A stretch of DNA of 64,000 nucleotides from Rhyzopertha dominica (Eukaryota; Arthropoda; Insecta; Coleoptera; Bostrichidae): positions 372,001 to 436,000 of the forward strand of contig QCXZ01000001.1 in assembly GCA_025024175.1 (NCBI GenBank), read 5' to 3'. Within the stretch, counting starts at the first letter, position 1, and each line of letters starts with the position of its first letter. Made by a program: the position numbers and the translations under genes. Below the pieces are notes generated by a model. The model was not told where the DNA came from. It did not search any database and was given only the letters and a program-made list of their open reading frames with translations. Positions 40,701-45,984 of this stretch are shown here, piece by piece.

Positions 40701-43700
40701 CAATTGGAATATCAAATAACAATTCGTTAATTTCTTCCCACCCACAAAAGCATATCTCTGACCATCTGAGAAAATTATTCCTTAAAATTAATGGGCAGAC
40801 GAAAAAAATGCCACCAGTACTGACAATCTATTTAAAGTGTATGCTTTTAAAAAAACCGAAAACCCTATGAGACACAGATGGGATAAATGTTAACAAAATA
40901 TGTAAACCGCGCAAAGGTATTAATTAAAAAAAAAACTAGAAAACTGACTGATAACGAAACTGATGAAATCTCTTGCACTATTCTCCGGACTCCAAAACTC
41001 GAAAGGCATTAGATGGAAAGCCAAATGAATTTCCACAAATAACCAACATACTATTGACGAGTAGTTTACAGGATTATTTCATTATGTTCTGAAATTTTTT
41101 GAGGCAAGCACCTCCCAATACACTCTCGTACAGCTTTAATAGTCAACTAGCAATTCACCAATGCATTATGCAAAGGTCATGCATAACGAAGCTGCATGAC
41201 GGGCTCACAGCATAGCAGGTCTTAAAACTTAATGAATTTAGATATTAATTGTTTCATTAAGCGGACATAATTGTAATTCGCATAACCATAAGGCATAAAA
41301 GAAAAACACTGGAATTATGTTTGGGCAGAATGTATGTGCAAAAAAATGTTTTGCGTTATATCTTTATGACTTTTAACGAACAATAATGCGTTATTTATCA
41401 GGAACACACAACCGTTGTATACTGTCTGTATGCATATGTAAATCATGTGGCAGTAGCGATAAGGTACAGTGCTGAAACATACAAGTCTTGAACAGGTGCT
41501 ATTGTTAGGTGAATGACACTGATATAGAGAACGCAGGATACTGAAGAGAACACCTCATATCGTCAAACTTTTGCACGATTACTGCATGCACGAAATACTC
41601 AAAACTTTCAACGAACCTGCAGCCAAATTAGCACCCACACTGACAGCGAACGTTGAAAATGATTAGTGATATTGTGCGTTGCCTTAAAAATAAACCGAAT
41701 AATCGAAGTGTAAATTAACTTAGTCTTGAGGGAAGGAAATTAAATTTATGAACGTTAGTCAGGTGTAAAATTCGCACTCTCCAAATACTTATGGTTAATT
41801 AGTGAACCTTAGGTTCCAGCTGTATGATAATCTAAAAGTTTCAACTAGACAATAAAACTTAAGGCATATGAAAATTAAGGTAATAAGTCTAATTTAAATA
41901 AAATAATATGTTGGGTGCAATAATTCTGATTAGATTCAAAATACAGGTAAATAGAACCTGTAGGTCATAATACAAGTAAAACCAGAGGCATTAGCAAGAA
42001 AACCTCATGCGTCAAGTTCACACGCAACGCAGGACCATTTTTATTGGAACGAAATCTAAATGACGAGGGATATTTGTTGAAAAATTCGATCGAGCTGGCG
42101 CTGGTGAAAAAAACAACTGCTGTTAAATTATAAAAGCCCATTGATATTGAATTGGGAGCAATATTTCAACGCTCCCTTATCCAAAAGAATTTTTCTTTCT
42201 GACAGTCCAAATTTCACCAATCGCCATATATTCATATTTTTTCTGATTTATATTCATAGTTCGTTATAAATCTAACGTTTCTATAAAACGCTATTCTTAA
42301 AAATTAATATTGAAAACACATTATTCAGTGTCTAAATGGAACTATACTATACTGTTATTTATACATGACTATATAATTGTCTAATATTCTAATAGCGATA
42401 AGCGTGTACTATTTGTCCACGAAGCTTAACGACAGTTATATCTGCACTTATTGTCGATGATTAATTAGGATTGAAAAATCCTCGCGCGCAGAGAAAGTTA
42501 ATAAAACAACTAGCATGACATGCTTAATTAATTGCAGTGTTAGAAATTCAATACTCTATTAGTTTACATTTAAAAATCTAGGAATTTGTATCCTATGAAA
42601 CTAAAGTTATCTGCGATTGATATGTCCACAAATCAAAGATCAAGTAATAGTAGTCCTCCATACCTTAGCAGAAAATAGAAACAATTATTTTAAGACGAAC
42701 ATTTTATACCACAACCAAGACCACAACAGACGCTTCTATAAACAGAAGATATTGATGTTTTTTAGTGCCTTAACTGATGCAAAAATTCAAACACAATACT
42801 ATAGTAGTCTACAGGATGATTCAAACAAGCACTTCGTTACAATCTTTTGGGGTAGATATTAAAATTAAAGTTTGAACGGTGGTTTAGGAACTGTAGTTTA
42901 AAAATATTTTCAGTATTTCTTCGACTTCCCATTATACCGAAAGTAGACTCTCATTCTGCTTTTTTAAATGAAACATGGAATATATTACTACATTTTTAGT
43001 TTCCCTATTGAATTTCAACCTAAGTAACCAACCAAAGTAAATAATACATCGTAGGAAGACATACTTTCAAGTTTCTTACAGATCATTAGAAATGTTCTTA
43101 TATCTTTTGGGATATCAGTTATCAATTTATGATTCAGTCTTGCAACATGTCCAGGTGTCATTTGTAATAACTGTATTACAACTTTTTAGTAATGATGTTC
43201 AAACTACTTGATTATAAAACAGCTGTGTAAAGCAAGCTAAAAAGTTGACAGATTTTATAAACACGCTTACTTAATACATCTAAACTCCTTCTAGGAGACT
43301 GCAGTATGGTGCCCATCAGATGAAGTATTATTTCATCCAAAAAGGGACATTCTCATGAAAGTTGTTTGTTATTTTCACAGCTGAAGCAAATGTTGAGCGA
43401 GTTTAATTTAAAAACTTCGCCACATATACCTAATACACAGACAGTAACGAGTTCTCTACTTTAAGTGATGTTAGTGATATAATTAATAAAGTTTGTTGAA
43501 GGCTTCTGCGATCGTGGTCCAATTAATATTGATCGCGTTTTCGAAGGCTTGCAAAAAGCATACCTATCTCTAGTAACAAACTTAATCTTTACTTCTTGTT
43601 CATAATTATCTATACACAGTAGGCTGGTTTCTCTTCTCTTTGTTAAAGTTGATGTTAGCTAAAATTAACCCAGTAACCATGACAGCACCTTAAATTAAGG

Positions 43701-44801
43701 TATGTGATTGGTTTAGATTTTAAAAACAGAATTGATTTTAGCTTAAAATAGGGAAGAGAAACCGGCCCAGTAACTTCAAATGTCTCTATTTCTAAGTTTA
43801 TACATTCCAAGCATAGTATTCCTTTATATCTTATAAAATATAGAAAACTGAATTATTGGCAGGATTAGTAGTTACCATAGCATACAGTTCTAAGCAGCAA
43901 TTGATTACTACTACCAAATACCATTTAATGCACACACTCATTAAAAGTTATTAGCCTTTAAAAGGGCCGTCACAGATTATACCTTTTTTATTTGTCGAAG
44001 TGTTAGTATATACGGTTTAATCTCAAAGCTTTTTGAGGAAAAACTATATGCAGTTGTATTACAGAAATAAGCACCTATGTATTTGTATTCTTACAAGCAC
44101 TTAAAACCTTTTATTGCTGTGCACATTATAATAATTCAATGTTTTCCCTGTTAGCAACACACCAAATTTATCAGCTGTAACTATTTTCAAATCAGATAAT
44201 TAAAGAGACTATACCTGAAGGCAAATAGATTTTTATTAAATACCCAATTTAGATTACAGTCTCAGAGATACATCATATTTATGAGCATTATCTAAATCGT
44301 CTCATCCATACATCATTGTTGGAGTATGCTTTTCTAGTAAAACATAAAAAACTAATCCTACATCATACAGTTATAGACATTCTTTAAACATGAAAAGGGA
44401 CAGATATTAACCATAAGAATTCTAGTGTACTTCACTGTATGCAAACTATTTCTAAGAATATGTATATTAATTAACTGTACAACCAACAGTTACGACTACC
44501 GTGAATTCTACTACCAACAACCTTTCATTTTGACTATAAAACTACAAAACTTAATTAAGAATTTGATCCCCAGATGTGAAAATATGCACATTATGCACAA
44601 TGATGCAAGCTGATAGCAAATAACTATATGCATAAGCAAACTAACAACTGCACTATAAAGGAGCAGTTTAATCCGGTTCCTCTGAGTTCTATTAGATAGT
44701 TGGGTAAACTAATGGTATCGAAAATTCAACCCTGCCATGTAATAATCTTAGCAAGAGATAAATGAAACAGTACTTCTTGCACTTACCTGATTGAAGGCCA
44801 T
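1732..44801 (-). CDS. GckIII: GCK-III (MST3/MST4/STK25-type) Ser/Thr protein kinase, complete
   Basis: Sterile-20 kinase of the germinal centre kinase III group. The family works with CCM3/PDCD10 and STRIPAK in cell polarity, tube integrity and Golgi function. Coding exons on the minus strand: 44801-44787, 9393-9169, 4586-4077, 2966-2821, 2735-2531, 2476-2225, 1941-1732. The lengths sum to 1563 nt, giving 520 aa, and all phases agree. Residues 6-80 carry the glycine loop (GKGSFGEV) and the VAIK lysine. Residues 81-250 carry [11 protein letters not shown], the DFG motif and [10 protein letters not shown]. Residues 251-299 close the kinase ([18 protein letters not shown]) and enter an acidic Ser/Glu linker. 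The last 69 residues form the conserved helical C-terminus ([16 protein letters not shown]) that in this family dimerises with CCM3. Exon 6 starts at an internal TTTTCAG; an upstream AG at 2502-2503 would give an immediate stop. The exon-1 assignment is inferred; the rest is strong. Confidence 0.9.
2967..4076. other. GckIII intron 3 with dispersed-repeat end
   Basis: AT-rich intron without exons. It holds an (AAT)n run at about 3316-3337 and, at 3811-3830, the motif TATACAGGGTGTCTCAAAAT, which looks like the end of a common insect dispersed repeat. One N at 3533. Confidence 0.5.
3811..3830. repeat. TACAGGGTGT-type repeat end
   Basis: The motif (or its complement CACCCTGTATA) recurs at 2172-2186, 25462-25473 (one change), 37580-37593 and 47802-47815, with weaker forms near 11105, 35092, 37341 and 49752. 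The copies near 25450 and 37570 share a longer flank (CTTARTGAATCACCCT), so they are ends of the same repeat family. Such ends are common in insect transposon-derived repeats. The element class cannot be told from the ends alone. Confidence 0.45.
4587..9168. other. GckIII intron 2
   Basis: A 4.6-kb intron between the two kinase-domain exons. Apart from the mariner fragment at 5941-6110 I see no gene. Open frames at 5351-5766 and 6111-6377 lack homology I can recognise and have no splice support. One N at 8215. Confidence 0.5.
5941..6110 (-). mobile_element. mariner-like transposase fragment (decayed)
   Basis: Minus-strand reading gives [16 protein letters not shown] and, further on, [20 protein letters not shown]. 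These match the mariner motifs around the second and third catalytic Asp (HQDNAP and YSPDLAPSDYFLF). Only this 55-codon core survives; the upstream frame does not continue and no inverted repeats are visible. It is a dead remnant inside GckIII intron 2. Confidence 0.7.
9394..9587. other. Start of GckIII intron 1 (3' end of the intron)
   Basis: AT-rich intron sequence just upstream of the acceptor at 9394-9395. No feature seen. Confidence 0.4.
9588..9787. repeat. Palindromic tRNA-like repeat (SINE-derived inverted pair)
   Basis: The two ends are inverted copies of each other over about 65-70 bp: CTTGAAAAAATATTGCCAAC at the left and, on the other strand, CTTGAAAAAGTATTGCCAAC at the right. Each arm looks like a decayed tRNA gene. 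On the minus strand the left arm has an A-box-like D-arm (GTGC..GCAC), an anticodon-type loop CTAGCAA (AGC) and a T-arm GGGATCGATTCCC with B-box form. The right arm on plus has CTAACAA and GGGTTTGATTCC. The tRNA 5' sides face each other at the centre. It may be a head-to-head pair of tRNA-derived SINEs or a foldback element that captured tRNA-like sequence. Confidence 0.6.
9788..11929. other. GckIII intron 1, no gene seen
   Basis: Contains an AT-rich near-palindrome at about 9940-9985 and a cluster of N bases at 10210-10327. An ATG joined directly to a GTGAGT donor on the minus strand (10809-10811) follows a TATAATA-like box and could be an alternative GckIII promoter and start; support is weak. 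An ACAGCCTGTATATAC motif near 11100 may be another repeat end. Confidence 0.35.
11930..12480 (-). mobile_element. Jockey-like non-LTR reverse transcriptase fragment
   Basis: On the minus strand, in order from 12480 down: [19 protein letters not shown] (RT motif 1), [19 protein letters not shown] (motif 2), [15 protein letters not shown] (motif A, with one catalytic Asp) and, in another frame at about 11960-12030, [12 protein letters not shown] (motif B). The order and spacing match Jockey-clade RT. At least two frameshifts and the loss of the sequence between motifs A and B make it inactive. No endonuclease domain or tail is visible. It sits in GckIII intron 1 in the same orientation as the gene. 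Confidence 0.8.
12481..14265. other. GckIII intron 1, no gene seen
   Basis: Two open frames (12612-12842 and 13746-13976, minus) are short, lack recognisable motifs and splice support. The stretch 13700-14000 is richer in G+C and low in simple repeats, so it could hold regulatory DNA, but there is no direct evidence. Confidence 0.35.
14266..14425. repeat. Diverged local repeat, copy 1
   Basis: Shares TGTTGCAGTACTAATACGGA with 15039-15058 and, about 120-140 bp later, a CCGCCAYTACCTG..GATAA block with the other copy. The middle is diverged. No coding frame. It may be an old duplication or two copies of one non-autonomous element. Confidence 0.5.
15034..15180. repeat. Diverged local repeat, copy 2
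   Basis: Second copy of the block at 14266-14425, same orientation, about 770 bp away. Both are preceded by a G-rich run (GGGGGCGACC; GGGGGTGTAA). Confidence 0.5.
15181..16265. other. GckIII intron 1, no gene seen
   Basis: AT-rich. The open frame at 15688-15918 (+) is Lys-rich and looks like chance in AT-rich DNA. I see no splice signals or motifs that support it. Confidence 0.35.
16266..16400 (+). repeat. Dispersed repeat, copy 1 (second copy near 27.5 kb)
   Basis: TAGCTCATCAGTRYAGTTTA, then TCTARTGCAGACARCAYGGCATAGAA and later GCCATYTGTCAGCA occur in the same order here and at 27484-27605. The middle differs by insertions. It is a low-copy dispersed repeat of unknown class, too short and broken to show a protein. 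Confidence 0.55.
16834..16858. repeat. Left terminal inverted repeat of the Tigger-like element
   Basis: Starts GGGTCAACACACCAGTTTTG after TA. It pairs with 20449-20473 with three mismatches. Confidence 0.85.
17275..19892 (-). pseudogene. Tigger/pogo-like transposase with two frame breaks
   Basis: The N-terminus (ATG at 19890-19892) has a psq-type helix-turn-helix ([20 protein letters not shown], then [14 protein letters not shown]). A second, CENP-B/Tc5-like helix region follows ([20 protein letters not shown]). The DDE_1 core comes next: the first Asp in [13 protein letters not shown], the second in [13 protein letters not shown] and the third in [11 protein letters not shown], a DD35D spacing. 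Then comes an acidic tail, and at 17275-17997 a Lys/Glu-rich coil followed by a small C-terminal domain ([35 protein letters not shown]). Break 1 lies in a run of eight A (minus strand; T run 19603-19610), where seven would keep the frame. Break 2 is near 18095-18125, where one frame stops at 18092-18094 and the next is already open. Both are single-base class and could be decay or assembly error. Confidence 0.85.
20449..20473. repeat. Right terminal inverted repeat of the Tigger-like element
   Basis: Its complement starts GGGTTAACGCACCAGTTGTG and it is followed by TA at 20474-20475. Confidence 0.85.
20476..22640. other. GckIII intron 1, no gene seen
   Basis: AT-rich sequence with only chance-sized open frames (21775-22172 on both strands, 22251-22448). 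No motif, inverted repeat or RNA gene recognised. Confidence 0.35.
22640..23095. repeat. Two diverged direct repeats (about 340 bp apart)
   Basis: Block 1 (about 22610-22740) and block 2 (about 22955-23085) share, in order, GAAARTTTAAACTT, TAAG..GCAAAATTA.AAA.ACGA, a CACCRCTAGACCCTT core and ATCCTAA/TCACCCTAA followed by CGGTGAGG/CCGTGAGG. The second block runs on into the 22997-23254 minus-strand open frame, which I regard as chance. Probably two old copies of a non-autonomous element. Confidence 0.45.
23096..24079. other. GckIII intron 1, complex non-repetitive sequence
   Basis: The part at 23320-23850 has higher G+C and no simple repeats, unlike its surroundings. Several open frames on both strands overlap (23325-23735), but none has motifs or splice signals. 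It could be a conserved non-coding or enhancer element; that is a guess from composition only. Confidence 0.3.
24080..24290 (-). mobile_element. Decayed non-LTR reverse transcriptase fragment
   Basis: The minus strand reads [20 protein letters not shown] followed by QVEITSGVP, a stop in place of Gln, and GSQLDP. This is the RT motif-B region (SGVPQGS.LGP) of Jockey-like elements, with the preceding R.Q.V strand. The following YADD region has decayed beyond recognition. A short dead fragment inside GckIII intron 1. Confidence 0.65.
24291..25187. other. GckIII intron 1, no gene seen
   Basis: AT-rich; the 24553-24756 open frame has no support. Confidence 0.35.
25188..25473. repeat. Tandem diverged repeat ending in CACCCTCTATAT
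   Basis: CACCACAGTTTTTGTTAAATAATAG.CC at about 25189-25215 and TACCACAAGTTTTTCTTAAATAATAGCC at about 25333-25360 are direct repeats about 145 bp apart. Each is followed by an AAAAT-rich tract with TATTTWTTT. The stretch ends at 25462-25473 in the repeat-end motif shared with 37580-37593, so this may be one non-autonomous element with an internal duplication. Confidence 0.45.
25474..26499. other. GckIII intron 1, no gene seen
   Basis: Open frames at 25488-25748 (+) and 25881-26225 (-) contain N bases (25570, 26044, 26051) and no motifs. I cannot assign them. Confidence 0.3.
26500..26830. mobile_element. Possible Penelope-like or other RT remnant
   Basis: The minus strand at about 26520-26580 reads [16 protein letters not shown], which resembles a YVDD reverse-transcriptase motif C. 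The plus strand at about 26770-26815 has GACAAAGATTACAGGTGTAAGCGAAACGTCAG, similar in style to the GACA..CGAAACGTCAG signature common in Penelope-like terminal regions. The two signals are on opposite strands and nothing else supports them, so this is a low-confidence call. Confidence 0.25.
26831..27483. other. GckIII intron 1, complex sequence without gene
   Basis: Mixed-composition DNA. The open frame 27058-27345 (+) has no recognisable motif and no splice sites. Confidence 0.3.
27484..27605 (+). repeat. Dispersed repeat, copy 2 (first copy near 16.3 kb)
   Basis: Same block order as 16266-16400: TAGCTCATCAGTACAGTTTA, a GTGCAGACAACACGGCATAG block and GCCATTTGTCAGCATTACAC. See copy 1. Confidence 0.55.
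27606..28261. other. GckIII intron 1, no gene seen
   Basis: AT-rich intron between the dispersed repeat and a decayed transposase. Nothing recognised. Confidence 0.35.
28262..28830 (+). mobile_element. Decayed mariner/Tc1-superfamily transposase
   Basis: Across shifting frames the plus strand shows a helix-turn-helix-like part ([20 protein letters not shown]), then [16 protein letters not shown], then [16 protein letters not shown], then a stretch ([11 protein letters not shown]) recalling W.DENPH. The order matches the insect family with Y.VQ.L.P.D..., LF.DEA.F and N...W.DENPH motifs, where the Asp before EA is the first or second catalytic acid. Several frameshifts and stops, an N at 28414 and a local tandem duplication make it dead. 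Confidence 0.6.
28514..28565 (+). repeat. Tandem duplication of a 26-bp unit
   Basis: TGAACTGAAGCGCATARCAT followed by TTTAAG occurs twice head-to-tail (28514-28539, 28540-28565) with one G/A difference. It lies inside the decayed transposase and contributes to its frame break. Confidence 0.8.
28831..30213. other. GckIII intron 1, no gene seen
   Basis: Open frames at 29736-29981 and 29860-30141 (+) overlap each other, have no known motif and lack splice support. 29600-29960 is less AT-rich than its surroundings. Confidence 0.3.
30214..30960 (+). mobile_element. C-terminal part of a non-LTR retrotransposon ORF2
   Basis: An almost open 200-codon frame reads [20 protein letters not shown], then [20 protein letters not shown], then [15 protein letters not shown]. 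Across a one-base frame change near 30800-30810 it continues as [20 protein letters not shown]. This is the region after the RT domain of many metazoan non-LTR elements, ending in a CxC...H...C zinc-knuckle-like motif. Only one break in about 240 codons suggests a younger insertion than the other RT pieces. The RT core itself is absent (5' truncation). The clade is uncertain. Confidence 0.75.
30961..32129. other. GckIII intron 1, no gene seen
   Basis: 31380-31850 has mixed composition and overlapping open frames on both strands (31521-31838 +, 31609-31821 -) without motifs. Nothing assigned. Confidence 0.3.
32130..33500 (+). mobile_element. CR1/Jockey-superfamily retrotransposon, 5'-truncated, with (ATT)n tail
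   Basis: RT motifs occur in order on the plus strand: [14 protein letters not shown] and [19 protein letters not shown] (motif 1), a gap where motif 2 is partly deleted, [29 protein letters not shown] (motif A Asp), [20 protein letters not shown] (motif B), CYADDTVLV (catalytic YADD), [13 protein letters not shown] and [12 protein letters not shown]. After a frame break near 33040 it continues as [16 protein letters not shown] 3' UTR follows and ends in (ATT)n at about 33478-33496, a typical tail for this group. The catalytic residues are intact but the reading frame is broken near 32310 and 33040. Confidence 0.85.
33501..36763. other. GckIII intron 1, no gene seen
   Basis: About 3.3 kb without a convincing coding frame. 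A TACAGCGTGTCCAAAATTTG motif near 35090 resembles the repeat ends described at 3811. The open frame 36114-36320 has no support. Confidence 0.35.
36764..37070 (-). mobile_element. Jockey-like reverse transcriptase fragment
   Basis: The minus strand reads [14 protein letters not shown] (RT motif B), then [20 protein letters not shown] where the YADD box has decayed to YPSD, then [20 protein letters not shown] with [13 protein letters not shown], which is the thumb start that follows the active site. About 100 codons survive in one frame. The catalytic aspartate pair is damaged, so it is inactive. Confidence 0.75.
37071..39180. other. GckIII intron 1, no gene seen
   Basis: Holds two repeat-end motifs (37341 and 37580-37593). 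37600-37930 and 38640-38900 have higher complexity and G+C than the rest of the intron and might be regulatory, but there is no direct evidence. The 37935-38195 open frame (+) has no motif. Confidence 0.35.
39181..39560 (+). mobile_element. RTE-like retrotransposon 3' fragment (decayed)
   Basis: The plus strand reads [14 protein letters not shown] (the [12 protein letters not shown] region), then [19 protein letters not shown], then pieces like [20 protein letters not shown] and a Lys/Arg-rich [10 protein letters not shown], ending [16 protein letters not shown]. This is the C-terminal tail typical of endonuclease/RT elements of the RTE type, with several frame breaks. The long minus-strand open frame over the same bases (39163-39621) is the antisense of this purine-rich strand. 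Confidence 0.65.
39561..43621. other. GckIII intron 1, no gene seen
   Basis: About 4 kb of AT-rich DNA. Open frames (39946-40146, 40646-40870, 42617-42862) are short and without motifs or splice signals. No RNA gene recognised. Confidence 0.4.
43622..43768. mobile_element. Foldback MITE, about 147 bp
   Basis: The ends are inverted: GGCTGGTTTCTCTTCTC on the left, and the complement of the right end GGGCCGGTTTCTCTTCCC. Inner parts also pair (TTAGCTAAAATTAA with TTAAGCTAAAATCAA), and the centre (ACCTTAAATTAAGGT) is itself a palindrome, so the whole element can fold into one hairpin. CAGTA on the left and CCAGTA on the right may be the target duplication. There is no coding capacity. The parent family cannot be named from this window. 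Confidence 0.7.
43769..44786. other. GckIII intron 1, 5' end
   Basis: AT-rich intron sequence directly after the donor at 44785-44786. No gene or repeat seen. Confidence 0.35.
44787..44801 (-). CDS. GckIII: GckIII start exon (Met-Ala-Phe-Asn-Gln)
   Basis: On the minus strand the sequence reads ATG GCC TTC AAT CAG followed by a perfect GTAAGT donor. The exon ends in phase 0, exactly what the kinase exon at 9393 needs (acceptor TTTTCAG, then Lys-Val-Asp-Pro-Glu). An in-frame TGA lies upstream at 44889-44891, so this is the first ATG of its frame. Nothing else on the minus strand nearby lacks a start. A five-residue leader before [15 protein letters not shown] is normal for insect members. The link across about 35 kb is inference from phase and strand. 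An ATG directly followed by GTGAGT at 10809-10811 is the main competitor. Confidence 0.65.
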
Positions 44802-45984
44802 TTCAGAAGGTAGTTCGATGGCCCGTGTGTCAACAAAATGCTGAGCACCTGGTCTCCCAACAAAATCCAAATAAAATTCTACGACAAATCACAGTTCGCG
44901 GTAGTAATACACATTTACATATTGTTTTCTTTGCGCAACTAAAATAAACCACTGGTAATGCAACACCTGATCGCATACAACATCACACAAAAACGTAACA
45001 TTCCTCAGGTGGGACAAAATTCTGATCAGTCTTCGGAAAGCAGTGCGAAACGATACCCCGACAAGCGTGCACTTAAAAACAACACTCTAACAAATATAAA
45101 CCGAAAATAAAATCTGGAAAATGTAGAAAACACACACGGGTCATCAATATTTAACCACACATCTAACGCGCCACTCCAACTGACGGCGCCATATTGCTTG
45201 CTTGTCAAAATTACAGGCTGACCTACCAACTCAGCAACGAAATGTACCGACAGTGTCCGAACGATCGAATAGGGAACTGTAATTAGTAATTTCAAAATTG
45301 GATTTTTTCTGCTTTTAAGAATTGCCAAGTTCTCTACTTTCGTTTGCTCCATTTCTATCGAACTTAATCATTTGAACATTTCGTACTCAGTCAGCATGCA
45401 TACCTATACTTGAGTAAAAAGAGCGTAGCAAAGCAAAAATATAGTACTTTTTTATTACGGGACTCCACGCAATAAATTTATTGTCTATCTAGGTATAGGC
45501 ACTTATTTATCTTAATCAGATACTGCCGTTTGATTAAAATTACAACTATCTCTGATATTATCATTTACTTTGTCAAAGCATTGATTCTGGCCTGTTATAA
45601 ATATAGAGCACGCTCATCCAATAAGCCAAGGCCTAATAACAATTAAGGGTTGCAGGGATTCATTACTTGGCTAGTACCAGGCCGTTCAAAGCACCGAGTC
45701 CTCGATAAAGTTATAACGGGGGTTAATAATAGTTTGCTTGAGGTATTGTAGCGGAATTTTATGCAGTTAAAATCAGTTGAAAGCAAACCACCCAACCATC
45801 GTCATGTGCGCATTCCGTTCTTGTAAAATATCCGCTTACATGCGGGGTGTGCAAAAAAATAGTAGTCAACATTAACTAGACCATGTATAGCTGATCAAGG
45901 AGCCTGGGCAACATCAAAAGACCGTTGCCCGGGTATTCCCCAAGCCCCGTCAGTTTGGCGGGCTGTCAAAAGAAGTGTCACTCA
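44802..45984. promoter_or_regulatory. Divergent promoter region, GckIII / first TTLL3-like gene
   Basis: Lies between the start exons of the minus-strand kinase and the plus-strand glycylase. In-frame stops precede both starts (TGA 44889-44891 on minus; TGA 45892-45894 on plus). A GC-rich patch at 45155-45200 contains GCCATATTG (45188-45196), which on the minus strand is a YY1/Pho-like AATATGGC site, common in housekeeping promoters. 45590-45760 has mixed composition with CCAAT at 45618. Transcription start sites cannot be placed from sequence alone. Confidence 0.45.

Noticed and set aside
45026..45352. 108-codon minus-strand open frame upstream of the GckIII start exon
   Set aside because: No motif, no splice link and it lies in the probable promoter/5' UTR; treated as chance.
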